The translations under genes were made by a program, and so were the position numbers. The notes under the pieces are model-generated. The model did no database searches, was not told the origin of the DNA, and worked only from the letters and a program-made list of their open reading frames with translations. From positions 25,081,568 to 25,145,567 of the forward strand of contig CM055319.2 in the NCBI GenBank assembly GCA_029255685.2: DNA of 64,000 bases, in the 5' to 3' direction. The DNA comes from Silene conica (lineage: Eukaryota; Streptophyta; Magnoliopsida; Caryophyllales; Caryophyllaceae). Shown here in pieces: positions 1-9,629 of this stretch. Position 1 is the first letter of the stretch, and each line of letters begins with the position of its first letter.

Positions 1-668
1 TTAAGGATTAAGTGGCCGGTTAAGTGGAGTTGGTTGTGTGGGTGATTAGTGTATTAAACACACTATAATCATTGCTTGAGACATTGTTCTTGAGACACCA
101 ACCTAGAGCCACCCTATCTACATGGGAAAGTGTTGATGTTCCCTTTTGATCCCTCCCATACCCGGCCACACTCAACAACTCACAACACCCCTTAAAATTA
201 ATAGGTTAATTTAAGTTTAGGGTAAGTGAGTTATATAAGGATATGAGTACCCATTCATACTAGTTTAGCCGTGATTTTTCAAGGAAAAATACATTCAAAA
301 CCTCTCATATTATAAGATAATATTTGTACTAAATATATTAAGAGATATATTATTAGTATAATAAGTTCATATTAGAACTTATATTGTATTAAGGAAAAAC
401 CGATTTTGATGCTAGCTTGTTCCAAATTTCGGTTGATTGTGGGATAGTCTTGGTGCATCTTTAAAGGAGGTATTCTAATTTGGGTACTTTGAAGGATCAT
501 CCTTGCCAAGCTTGGACCGTGTGTAAGGGTTCATTTTCTCCTCTTTCCGCATATAGTAGCATGCATAAGATCTTATAAACGAGTTTATAAATATGTTAAT
601 TAAAAGTTAATTAAATGGTTTTGTTAGTATGACTAAATTAGTTTATGAACAACTAGTTAAACCTTACA
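1..668. other. Unassigned AT-rich sequence, possibly an LTR fragment
   Basis: I see no coding region here. A TATA-like stretch (TTATATAAGG, about 232-241) and the phrasing of the sequence after it resemble the promoter and R/U5 part of a Copia LTR read on the plus strand. The segment ends in TTACA just before family-A LTR sequence begins. No primer binding site follows, so it is not an intact 5' LTR. It could also be an unrelated repeat or ancient host DNA. The left side lies outside the window. Confidence 0.3.
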
Positions 669-679
669 GATATAACACA

Positions 680-1192
680 AACACTAGCAATGGGTCCAGA
701 GGTGAACTTAACACATATCCCACTACCAAACTATGTCGGGTCCAGAGGTGAACTAAACACATATCCCAACATGCAAATCAAGTAAAGGGTCCAGAGGTGA
801 ACTTAACACATATCCCTATACTTACAATTCAAGAGAAGGGTCCAGAGGTGAACTTAACACATATCCCTAATCATCCATAAGCAAAGGGTCCAGAGGTGAG
901 CTTAACACATATCCCAATGCTACAAACAAGTATTGGGTCCAAAGGTGAACTTAACACATATCCCAATACACAGCTATCGCACAACGGGTCCAGAGGTGAG
1001 CTTAACACATATCCCGTGTACGACAACCGATCACGTGTCAGGTCCAGAGCTGAACTTAACACATATCCTGACACGCCACAAGCAAATCACGTAACGGGTC
1101 CAGAGGTGAACTTAACACATATCCCGTCACGCGACATACAAAACACGTAATGGGTCCAGAGGTGAACTTAACACATATCCCATCACGCGACA
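680..1192 (-). repeat. Array of ten core-plus-arm hairpin units (A0)
   Basis: Ten units share a 30-base core that on the plus strand begins GGGTCCAGAGGTGA and ends ACACATATCCC. Cores start near 692, 738, 787, 838, 886, 935, 986, 1040, 1096 and 1152. The flanks differ between units but are complementary to each other within a unit. Examples: GTATTGGG (930-937) with CCCAATAC (962-969); CGTGTCAGG (1034-1042) with CCTGACACG (1067-1075); AAGTAAAGGG (780-789) with CCCTATACTT (814-823, one mismatch). The fourth unit has weak arms. Unit spacing is irregular, 46 to 56 bases. Confidence 0.9.
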
Positions 1193-1288
1193 TCCAACTT
1201 AACCATTAACATCCAAAGATAGCAACTAACCTATAGTTCTAACTTCTTAAACCACTAAACAACACTTAATTGATCCCGGGAACTAAGA

Positions 1289-1332
1289 CGAGGGAGAGCC
1301 GGTTTCCCTTTCGGTTACCCGACCGGGGGGTC
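1289..1332 (-). repeat. Bracket module beside the hairpin array (A0)
   Basis: A segment of about 44 bases beginning GAGGGAGAGCCGG and ending CCGGGGGGTC. The same module lies on both sides of the array in the complete family-A LTRs. Here only the right-hand copy remains because the LTR is truncated at 669. Confidence 0.75.
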
Positions 1333-1484
1333 TCTATCCTCACTCCATTCCCGAACCCAATATAGTGTCGCCCGTCCTCCGGGGACCTTAAATACATATT
1401 AAAGGAACAAGGAACGAGTTTCAATCAAAACCGATCAACCGATCAAAAGTTATCAATGAATTACGAATCAAAAACAAGCTACAA

Positions 1485-1855
1485 GGGTCCCCAGCCGGTC
1501 GGCAGGCACCCGGCCTACCGGCTGGCAACCCAACTCAGCCTCCTCTTTCTTAAAAACCAAAACAGCCCAAAAGGACTCCCAGTCGGTCGGCAGGCAGCCG
1601 GCCTACCGGCTGGGAACCCAATCCCCACTTATGCAATATTTCACAAAGAGGCTACCAGCCGGCCTACCGGCTGGCATCCTAAATTCCCTTTTTCTCAAAA
1701 TACGTAAGACAACAACAACGCACCCCCAGCCGGCTGGCAGGCAGCCGATCTGCCGGCTGGGCATTCTAAGTCCTACGAGTCTCAATTTTTACAAAAACCA
1801 CAAGAAGCACCCTCAACCGGTCGACCGGCGGCCGGTCGGTCGACCGGCTCAGAGA
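1485..1855 (-). repeat. GC-rich CCAGCCGG hairpin modules (A0)
   Basis: Five modules of 25 to 40 bases start with CCAGCCGG-type sequence (or variants) and end with CCGGCTGG, often around a GGCAGGCAGCC middle. They stand near 1,491, 1,579, 1,657, 1,728 and 1,816 in otherwise AT-rich LTR. Each can fold on itself through CCAGCCGG/CCGGCTGG. In some, short outer arms extend the pairing, for example GGGT before and ACCC after the first module. Confidence 0.75.
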
Positions 1856-2804
1856 GCCTGATCAGAAAATCGCGTTTTCCAGCTACTTGCAAAATCCATT
1901 AAATCGGTACCAGATCTTACGAATTGCTACATGTAAAGTTTACCCAACATTACAAACCATCCAATAACACTAACTAACAGCAAACAAACCCATAACAATC
2001 CTCAATACGATTATACAGTGTATCCGTCGCAAAACATGAAATTTCTGAAAATTGCTTATGAACATGTGAAACATCAACAAGTCATGAATTCAACAAGTAA
2101 GAACATTCCTAAACATGTTTCTAAGTCCATAAATCATTCAACTTAAACAAAATAAGAAACATCAACAAGAACACAACAAACTTGCTAATTTAACAAAAAG
2201 GCCGAGTTACTCGTAATCGTCACCTCAAAAGCAATCCGGCTCAAAGATCCTCCTCTAAGATGAAGCTATCCACTTCCGGGTCTTCCAAGCCCACGCCTAC
2301 AAGCACGAAAAACGAGATTACGGACTGAAAACGGATTTTAGGAAAAACAGTCAGATTTTCGAAGTGAAGGATTTGAAAAACGAAAGTGATAGATGGCTTG
2401 CAAATTCGATGAGGATTCCGAAAATGTTATTATTACCTCGATTTGATGAACGGATGATGAAGAACTAAGCAAAAGAAGATGAATATTAATGGAGGTTTAT
2501 GAGGAATTGTGTTTACAGTGATATTGTTTGAAGGAGATGAATATGTCGACACATGGGTCTCAAAGGGTTTAAGTAATTGTCCTTTCCGTTTAAAATGAAA
2601 CGGGTTAGGATACTTGAACGGGTTTTTATGTTGTGAATTAAAGTTTGCCAAGTTTGTATTCGTCTTAAGGACTTAAGGTTCTTAAGACGGATCTTACTAT
2701 TTATTTAAAAATATTTTTCGATAAGTTATTAAAATATTACTCTATTACTTAAAATAATTAAAAACGCTTAAAAATATATTTTATAAAAATATGGGCTGTT
2801 ACAA

Positions 2805-2825
2805 TCACCCCAACTTCAAAAAGTT
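2805..2825 (-). promoter_or_regulatory. Polypurine tract of A0
   Basis: Directly inside the LTR boundary the element strand reads TTTTTGAAGTTGGGGTGAT, a purine-rich tract placed where second-strand priming is expected. The equivalent site of the A1/A2 element is at 28,114-28,134. Confidence 0.7.
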
Positions 2826-2870
2826 GCGTCTTCGAAACTCGAACGAAGATAAATTCTAACTAACTATACC

Positions 2871-4476
2871 TCAATCGAAAAGAGAAGGATGCGCGATACG
2901 CATCGATGCCTCGGTCTCCCACTTCTGCTCCTCAACATCACCGCAACGCCAAAGGATCTTCACTAAAGGCACCACCTTGCTCCTAAGCTTCCTATCCTGT
3001 CGGTCAAGGATCTTCACGGGACGCTCCTCAAAAGCAAGACTCGGCTCCAAGTTCTCGATCTCTCTAGGCAGAACATGACTCGGGTCACTAACATACTTAC
3101 GGAGCTGAGAAACATGAAAGACACTATGAACCTTGCCCAAACTAGGAGGCAAGTCCAAGCGATAAGCAGCCGCACCAATCCTCTTCACGATCTCAAAAGG
3201 GTCAATATACTTAGGGCTCAACTTGCCCTTAACTCCGAACCTCTTAACGCCCTTCATCGGTGAAACTCTCAAGAAGACTCTGTCACCCACCTCAAACTCT
3301 AGAGGTCTACGGCGGACATCAGCATAGAATTTATGCCGATCCTGTGCGGCCTTCATCCTACCTCTGATAAGCTGAACCTGATCAATCGTAACAGCTAACT
3401 GGTCCGGTCCTAGGTCGTGCACGTCACTCGCCTGATCCCAACAGATCGGACTACGGCACTTCATACCATAGAGCGCCTCATACGGAGCCTTACCAATAGA
3501 TGAATGGTAACTGTTGTTGTAAGAAAACTCCACCAACGACAGACACTGCTCCCAAGAACTCTGAAAATCGAGGGCACAAGCGCGGAGCAAATCCTCTAGT
3601 GTCTGAATAGTCCTCTCGGACTGCCCATCGGTCGCGGCATGAAATGCGGTACTCATAAAAAAACGGCTACCCATAGCCACCTGTAAAGCCTTCCAGAATC
3701 TGGAGCAGAAACGAGGATCACGATCTGAAACGATCTCTCTCGGCACACCATGATAGCGGATTATCTCAGCAATATAAGCCCTGGCTAAACCATCCATATC
3801 CCAAGTCTCTCTGATAGGCACGAATCTGGCACACTTAGTCAGTCGATCAACAATAACCCAAATCGCATCCTTGCCTCCCACAGTCTTAGGCAACGCTGTC
3901 ACAAAGTCCATCGATATGCACTCCCACTTCCACTGAGGAACGGGAAGCGGCTGTAACAAACCACCTGGCCTCCTATGCTCTATCTTGACTTGTTGACAAG
4001 TCAAGCATCTACTAACGTAATCCAAGATGTCTTTCTTCATCCCGGGCCACCAAAATATAAGTCCCAAGTCCTTGTGCATCTTCTCTCTGCCAGGATGAAC
4101 TGAATACGGTGACAAGTGAGCCTCATCAAGAACCCTCTTCCTCAAGTCTAGCACATCGGGGACATACAATCCTACCACGGAACCTAAGGAAACCATCAGC
4201 ATCAATCACTAAGTCGGGTGCAACACCACTCGAAATCTTAGCCTCGAACTTCTTGAAATCGTCATCTGAAGGTAAACTCTGGCGAATCTCCCAATATAAG
4301 GACGGCTCGGTAGTCATAGCAGCTAACCAATCAAAACCACTAACCACCATCTCTAATCTCAACTTCCGGAACTCGGAACACAACTCATCGGGCAACACTC
4401 GCATAGCACTCATCGAATGAGAAGTCTTGCGGCTAAGCGCATCGGCAACTACATTGGCCTTACCCTCATGATACAA
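2871..4476 (-). pseudogene. Chromovirus pol fragment: RNase H tail, integrase, chromodomain-like end
   Basis: It encodes the end of a Ty3/gypsy polyprotein, which in a live element inserts the cDNA into chromatin. Reading starts at 4,476 with the RNase H end (GKANVVADALSRK) and runs in one frame to about 4,170. It then continues one base out of frame to a stop at 2,871. In the 444-residue second part the integrase zinc ligands (two His near 30-37, CLTC near 67-70) and the catalytic triad D100, D161, E197 are all present with the D-35-E spacing. The last 50 residues (VPLVKILWRCGDVEEQKWET) resemble the chromodomain of Tekay/Del elements, a module that in this group recognises histone marks. The frameshift near 4,160-4,175 and the missing reverse transcriptase make it non-functional. 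Confidence 0.9.
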
Positions 4477-4489
4477 TAACTCAATAACT

Positions 4490-6281
4490 CTGCCTCAGCT
4501 CCTCCACTGGCACTGGCATGCTGAGCGACCTCTTCCGCACGTCGCCTCACCTCCCTATGTACCGCTGTCTCCCCAGGTGCCTCAGATGAGGGTTGTGGGT
4601 ACCCGCCAACTGGGTATCGGTAGAAAGAGGAGTGAGGGCCATTGGGAGATCAGAATGTGCCAGTGCACATCCTCGCGTCGTAATCCGGAAAGCTGACCAA
4701 GGCAAGGTCCCTCTGAAGAACGGACTAGGCCCTGAGAAGCTCAAAAAGTAGAGGATCACGGTACCCCTGGTCTGCGGCCGGTGGTACCTCAAAAAGTGGA
4801 GGTAAAATGAAATGCACAGGGAAGCCTGGGGTGGATGATGATGATAATGATGAAGCGGTAGTGAAAGGTGAAGGTGTAGGCGTGGGTGTAGGTGTAGGTG
4901 TAGGAATGGTGGTGGTGTGTGTAGTGGTGTGAGAGGTGGTCGGCTAAGAGGATGATGATGGTCGTGATGACGGTGAAGGTCGGGAAACTGAAGTGGCTCC
5001 AACCTCTCTCTCAGGTGAGGTGCGCTTCCTTTTGGAAGAGAAAGGGGTGAAAGAGATGCGGTAAGTAAGTGGCTCTGGTCTAGGTCCCTCAACAGTGGTG
5101 AAAGGGGTGAGTGCAGGTAAAGAGTTAGAGGGGAGGACTACTGCGGGTGCCCCAGCAATCCTCCTAGTCTGGCGATCATCATGGACGAACTAGGTCAATT
5201 GGACCATGGCGCTTGTAGAAAGGTAGATGTCGCGGGAGACAGGCTCACCACCAGGCAAAGTCTAAAAAATGTATCTGTAAATCCTGGTGATGATCACGCC
5301 GCCTACAACAGCGCCGGTGACTCTGCGACCTATGTCGCCTAGATGGGTAGCCACAAGGTAGGCTATGTTAAGGACAAAAGGGGTACCACTGTCAATGTTC
5401 AGGTACCCCGTGACTATGGCCAACTCAATGTTACGGATGTTGTTTGGCTCAGGTCGCGCAAAGATGGTTTCTCCTAGCAAGCGGAGGAAAATACGAACTA
5501 CAGGACTATGAACGTGGGCGACCCTTCGTCTAGCGAAAGGTACATGTGAAAGGGCCTCCCACATCTGAGGAACTAGGTTCCTAGGTGGTCTCAAGTATCC
5601 GTCACTAACCAGTCCCAAAACCCTTCCAAATCTAGCTAGGGTCCAGGCATATGACTCATTTCTGAGTCGAAAATGAATGCAGGGCTCGGTCGGGTGGGCC
5701 AGAAAGGTGTTAGCAGAAAACGAATAGGAGCTGAAGAACTCCAAAGTGGGTACTCGGTATGCCAACTCGGTCATGGTCGCCAACCCAGCCATCCCCGTAC
5801 CAGTCAATAGGTTAACTAGGGGCCTAAGCAAACCAAATCTATCTAAGTCCGGACGAAGCAAAAACCTACTGCTACGAATGTAAAAATCAACTAAGACCTC
5901 CATCTGATCTCTCTGATGGGTTTTAGTGAAGATTAGCTCGGGGATTTCCTCGACTGAGGGAATCGCATGTTGAGCTGGTGGGCGAGGAGCGCGGCGAGGT
6001 GGCATACCAAGGACGGATTTCCGACCTTTCTGCCCTAGACCTTGGACCTTCTCCTTCCCCTTATCAGCTGAGGAAGAGGCCACTGGTGCCATGGTTGTGA
6101 CGGAGGTGGCATAGTACGTCATGGTGTCTGGTGGCGCGGTATGTGCAGTAGCAGGGACTCGGGGGATGGCAACCACGATAGCGGATGTGGTTGCCACGGC
6201 AGTGGCTGATGGAGTGTGACTGACCGTTGCGGCTGCCGTCGTGGTGCTGGTGGTGGCCTTGGTGGTCTGTCTTCCTTCCAT
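4490..6281 (-). pseudogene. Athila-type ORF-1/env-position protein, decayed
   Basis: An open stretch of 339 codons starts with ATG at 6,281 and stops at 5,262. The same frame can then be followed to about 4,490 through further in-frame stops (near 5,190, 4,945, 4,725 and 4,660) without any needed frameshift. The N-terminus is Thr/Ala-rich low complexity (residues 1-75), then comes a basic patch, then a globular region of about 230 residues (LEFFSSYSFSANTF, LARFGRVLGL) that resembles the ATHILA ORF-1 family. That ORF lies downstream of pol in Athila elements and its function is not settled. The C-terminal part is Pro/Thr/Ser-rich. The lesions I can see are nonsense changes, so it cannot make a full-length product. 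Confidence 0.7.
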
Positions 6282-7195
6282 TGCTGCAAATCAACATCAC
6301 AATAAGCTCAATCAACGCAAAGTCAACAGTAATTCGTAAAAATTTCGTCCAAATCCTCATATTATAACCCTAAATTCGAAATTTGGGGCAAAAAGATGAA
6401 ATAATATGAAATTTGAACAAAAATAACAACTTACTTGATGAAAATGGTGTCGAAAAGAACAAGGAAACACAAAATACAACCGAAAGTTGCTTAATTCGAA
6501 CGAGCAAACCCTAGGTTTAGAAAATCCCAAATTACTCGAATTTGAGGTTGATTTTGATAGGCTTTCACTCGATTAGGCTACTTAGGGTGGATTAAAGTGA
6601 GATTATGTGAATAGATTAAAGAAAAACAAAGATTTAGAGAGAAATAGAGGAGAAAAAGGGTCGAAAAAAGCTGAAATCGAATGAAATGAGCAGAGCATCG
6701 AGTACTTCCCTTTATATAGGCTAAGAAGTGCTCGATCGAGTAGTTAGAACTACTTGATCGAGTGATTCACTTAAGGCATTTTTTTGCTCGATCGAGTTCC
6801 ACTCGATCGAGCGGTTGACATCACTGAAGTTCCCTCGACTGATTTCTCCAAAATTGAGCTCTTTCAAGCTCGATCGAGTATTTCTTCACTGGTGTTCACT
6901 CGATCGAGGAAATGACAGTGCTCGATCAAGGCTTTTCTACTGCGAAGCTCTTTTTCTCCTATTCTCTTCTTTTTTCATCTTTTTTTCTTTGTTTTTGCCT
7001 GGTCCATTCCTACATAAGAGTACCAAACAACTACAAACATACAAATAACCACAAAAATTGTCTCGGATTCATGCATAGTCTTTAGTCTCCCTACGGATCC
7101 TACGAAAAAGTCTAACGGTTTAAGCAAAAAGTAGTCTAAGTCCAACAAACACAGTAAATTATCTACTACAAAGTGCACGGGGTTGCAAACCCGGC
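6282..7195 (-). repeat. Non-coding part of G with clustered CTCGATCGAG palindromes
   Basis: No ORF is convincing here. Between about 6,725 and 6,935 the perfect 10-base palindrome CTCGATCGAG occurs at least five times (near 6,731, 6,787, 6,803, 6,870 and 6,899), with further one-base variants (CTTGATCGAG, CTCGATCAAG). The rest is AT-rich. It lies between the pol-side remnant and the env-position ORF on the element strand. Confidence 0.7.
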
Positions 7196-8050
7196 TTAAA
7201 AGTTCAGAAAATAAAAGTTCATTGCCCACGACTGGGCTATTGGCTCGCGGAAATCCCTTCCGCGGTTTTTGACAACTTCGTTCTTCAATTTCCAGACGGT
7301 GGTGTTGCTGACAGGATCATAAACCATAGTGTAATCTTTTGACGTCCTCTTCATCTTAGTTGAGCGTTCCTCGGGATTCCCTTCCTTGTTTTTCAAAGAC
7401 AACCTACCCCATCCATTCGGGTTGTGGTCAGGTTCCGTATCTGCATTAGAAATAAAAAAATCTTACTCTATTTTGCTCTCAGTAAGAGGCAGAGGCGTTA
7501 ATTTTAACAAATTTAAGTTTGCAGAAACGTCATCAGTCAAAGAATAGCAAGGGACAACAGACATGGGTGACCTTGGTGTGTTAGTCTGCCTAAAAATTAG
7601 GTCTTCGCCACCAACCTAAAAGGTCGATGTCTTTGTATCTACGTCAATCACTGCTTTCGCAGTGTGCAGAAGAGGTCGATCCAAAATGATCGGTGTGTAG
7701 GAATCCTCAGGTATATCAAGGACCACAAAGTCAATGGGTATAAAGAACGCTCCTATCTGAACAAGAATGTCCTCTAAGATGCCTAAGGGTCCTGACACGC
7801 TACGGTCAGCCATCTGGACCGTCATATTTGTACACTTAAATTTTGAAAAACCCAATTTACTTGCTAATGACAGGGGTAACACACTAACGCTGGTTCCTAA
7901 GTCACACAAAACGTTATCAATAACATGGGTTCCTATCTGACACGGAATAGAGAAGCTACCTGGATCGGATAGCTTAGGTGGGCTCTTATTTTGGAGGAAT
8001 GCATAACATTCCTCCGTCAAAGCAACAGTTTCACTAACGTTGACGGTACG
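7196..8050 (-). pseudogene. Athila-like protease region and following sequence
   Basis: Reading from 8,050 downwards continues the gag frame from beyond F. The segment 8,020-7,616 encodes a retropepsin-like region typical of Athila elements: LTEECYAFLQNK-type entry, CDLGTSVSVLPLS in place of the usual DLGAS active-site loop, then ADRSVSGPLGILEDILVQIG and PIILDRPLLHTAKAVID. A TAG at 7,616-7,618 interrupts it. The same frame reopens (VGGEDLIFRQTN) to another stop near 7,460 and then to 7,196. Reverse transcriptase and integrase, which should follow, are absent. This is a deleted, inactive copy. The catalytic Asp is kept (DLGTS); the Ala-to-Thr change next to it is tolerable in principle. Confidence 0.75.
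8046..8050. repeat. Target-site duplication of F, left copy (gtacg)
   Basis: GTACG at 8,046-8,050 is repeated at 19,556-19,560, immediately outside the two ends of F. Five-base duplications are usual for Copia elements. Removing F and one copy restores the reading frame of G. Confidence 0.95.
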
Positions 8051-9542
8051 TGTTGAACCATATATTCAAATATATATATAATATATATGTTTATGTTTTG
8101 ATAATGACAAGTCTAGCTATTTATATATTATATACTTGTATGTATAATCGTGTGCTAAGTGTACAGAATATTAGTAACAAGATCTAATCAATCAAGTATA
8201 AAAGATTCAAGCATATTAGTCAATGAATTGACTAAGTCGAAGATTGATAGAAGATCACAAGCGCGCACAACGAACTAAAGTTATATTTATCAACTATAAG
8301 CTTTAGTACAAAATTGATTCTAGTTATAGCCCGTAGCTATAACTCTATATCTTGAAGAAATGATCGAGAATATATATGTGTTTTAAAGTGAAACGTTTGT
8401 TTCCTAATTTGTGTCGTGTAGTATTAATGTTTAAATGGTATTATATTTAAATATGGAATTATTAATCTTAATAGGATTATATAATATATCTTTTAGTTAA
8501 ATAAGAAATAAATAATTGTCTTATGAGATAATTATTTATTACTAAAATAAACTAAAGATTTTTTATATGATTTTAATTGTCAAAAATATATAATCTAGAT
8601 AAAGTTTGTTTCGATTTTGGAAATCGTGTGATATGCCACATTACCATAAATCGTGTAGGACTTATTTCAATAAATATTATGTATTTATTTAATGTCCTAA
8701 ATAAACTAAGATTATATTATGGTAATATATTTTATTATCTTTGACATGATTTAGGAAGTTGATTTAATAAGGATACTAATTGTTTATTATATAAAGATCT
8801 TTCCTAAATATGAATTAGGAAATTAATTCCTTATATAATACATATAGTATATTATTAAATCTTTCCTAAATATATTAAGATTAGATTTAAGGTAGTATTA
8901 CTAAAAGACTAGTATTCTAGTTTTAGTAATATTCCTAAATCATCTAGGGTTTGATTTACCTGGATACATATTCTATATAAATAGACTACCTATGATACAT
9001 TAAACTATACGAAAACACAACACATATACACGCATATCGAGAGAGAAAAACCGCCGTTCATATTCTTCAAGTTCGAGCTTTTCATTGTCATATCCGATTC
9101 AAGATTCAAGTGCTCAAGCATTGATCTTATTCATTCAAGATTGTGACACCAAGAAAACATTGAAGACTTTATCTTATTAACGTAAGATAGAACGAGTATT
9201 TAGCGGTACTCATTGTAAGACAAATATTTAACGGTATTTGTCGTAGCTAGATATTTAACGGTATCTAGCTTGAGTTGTGACTAACATCAAAGTCGCACGA
9301 GTAGGGTTGATAAAATTGTAATCCAGAGTTGGTACTAATTTTATTAATCGAGAATAGTGGACGTAGGTCTCAGAGTGTGAGACTGAACCACTTCAAAAAT
9401 ATTGTGTCTCTCTTTATTATTTGCTCTACTCAAAGATCATCATACAACCATACATGCATCGAAGAAGATTTAAAAAGAAGGCATACTCAATTCAACCCCC
9501 CCCCCCCCCCTTCTTGAGTATATTATATCAATAGACTCTTCA
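8051..9542 (+). repeat. 5' LTR of F
   Basis: It starts TGTTGAACC and ends GACTCTTCA. It is very AT-rich in its first 900 bases (U3). A 15-base poly-C run lies near its 3' end (9,496-9,510). It carries a clear TATA box and is almost identical to the 3' LTR. No coding region. Confidence 0.97.
8973..8985 (+). promoter_or_regulatory. TATA box in the F 5' LTR
   Basis: CTATATAAATAGA is a strong plant TATA consensus inside the LTR. The start of the genomic transcript would be expected about 30 bases downstream, near 9,005-9,015. The 3' LTR has the same site at 18,993-19,005. Confidence 0.75.
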
Positions 9543-9544
9543 AT

Positions 9545-9557
9545 TGGTATCAGAGCC
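9545..9557 (+). promoter_or_regulatory. Primer binding site of F (initiator tRNA-Met)
   Basis: TGGTATCAGAGCC, two bases after the 5' LTR end, is the usual plant Copia site complementary to the 3' end of initiator tRNA-Met. Confidence 0.95.
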
Positions 9558-9629
9558 TCGTGCTCTTGATCGCCTAGCCGCGTGAGTTTTGATCCTTCTA
9601 TTGATTCTATATTATATACTCTTTCATCA

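Larger units (their letters stand above)
669..2804 (-). repeat. Truncated 3' LTR of A0
   Basis: It matches the LTRs at 25,167-28,113 and 31,420-34,365, from about AGATATAACAC at 669 to the terminal GCTGTTACA at 2,804 (TGTAACAGC on the element strand). It contains a hairpin array (about 680-1,190), one bracket module (about 1,289-1,332) and GC-rich hairpin modules (about 1,485-1,855). The rest, about 1,860-2,800, is AT-rich LTR sequence without coding potential. Confidence 0.85.
669..4476 (-). mobile_element. Family-A chromovirus, 3' part only (A0)
   Basis: This is the 3' end of a Ty3/gypsy element on the minus strand. In element order it holds the tail of RNase H, integrase with a chromodomain-like C-terminus, a polypurine tract and a 3' LTR. 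The LTR is cut at 669: the roughly 725 bp that precede this point in plus order in the two complete copies (from 25,167 and 31,420) are missing. The upstream gag, protease and reverse transcriptase are missing beyond 4,476, where Athila-like sequence begins. Both ends are therefore deletion or recombination junctions. The integrase sequence fits the Tekay/Del group of plant chromoviruses. Confidence 0.85.

Noticed and set aside
896..1150. ORFs through the hairpin arrays (LTHIP-type repeats on plus, GYVLSSPLD-type on minus, here and in A1 and A2)
   Set aside because: They are translations of the repeated core with no other support, and both strands are open only because the core lacks stops.
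680..1192. Regularly spaced repeats with variable spacers, looking like a CRISPR array (also at 25,880, 32,133 and 56,020)
   Set aside because: They lie inside plant LTRs, spacers are conserved between copies of the element and pair across the core, spacing is irregular, and there are no cas genes. They are hairpin units.
4547..5092. 181-codon His/Pro/Leu-rich ORF on the minus strand
   Set aside because: It is another frame of the decayed G ORF; the homologous frame runs through the same DNA with Pro/Thr/Ser-rich sequence.
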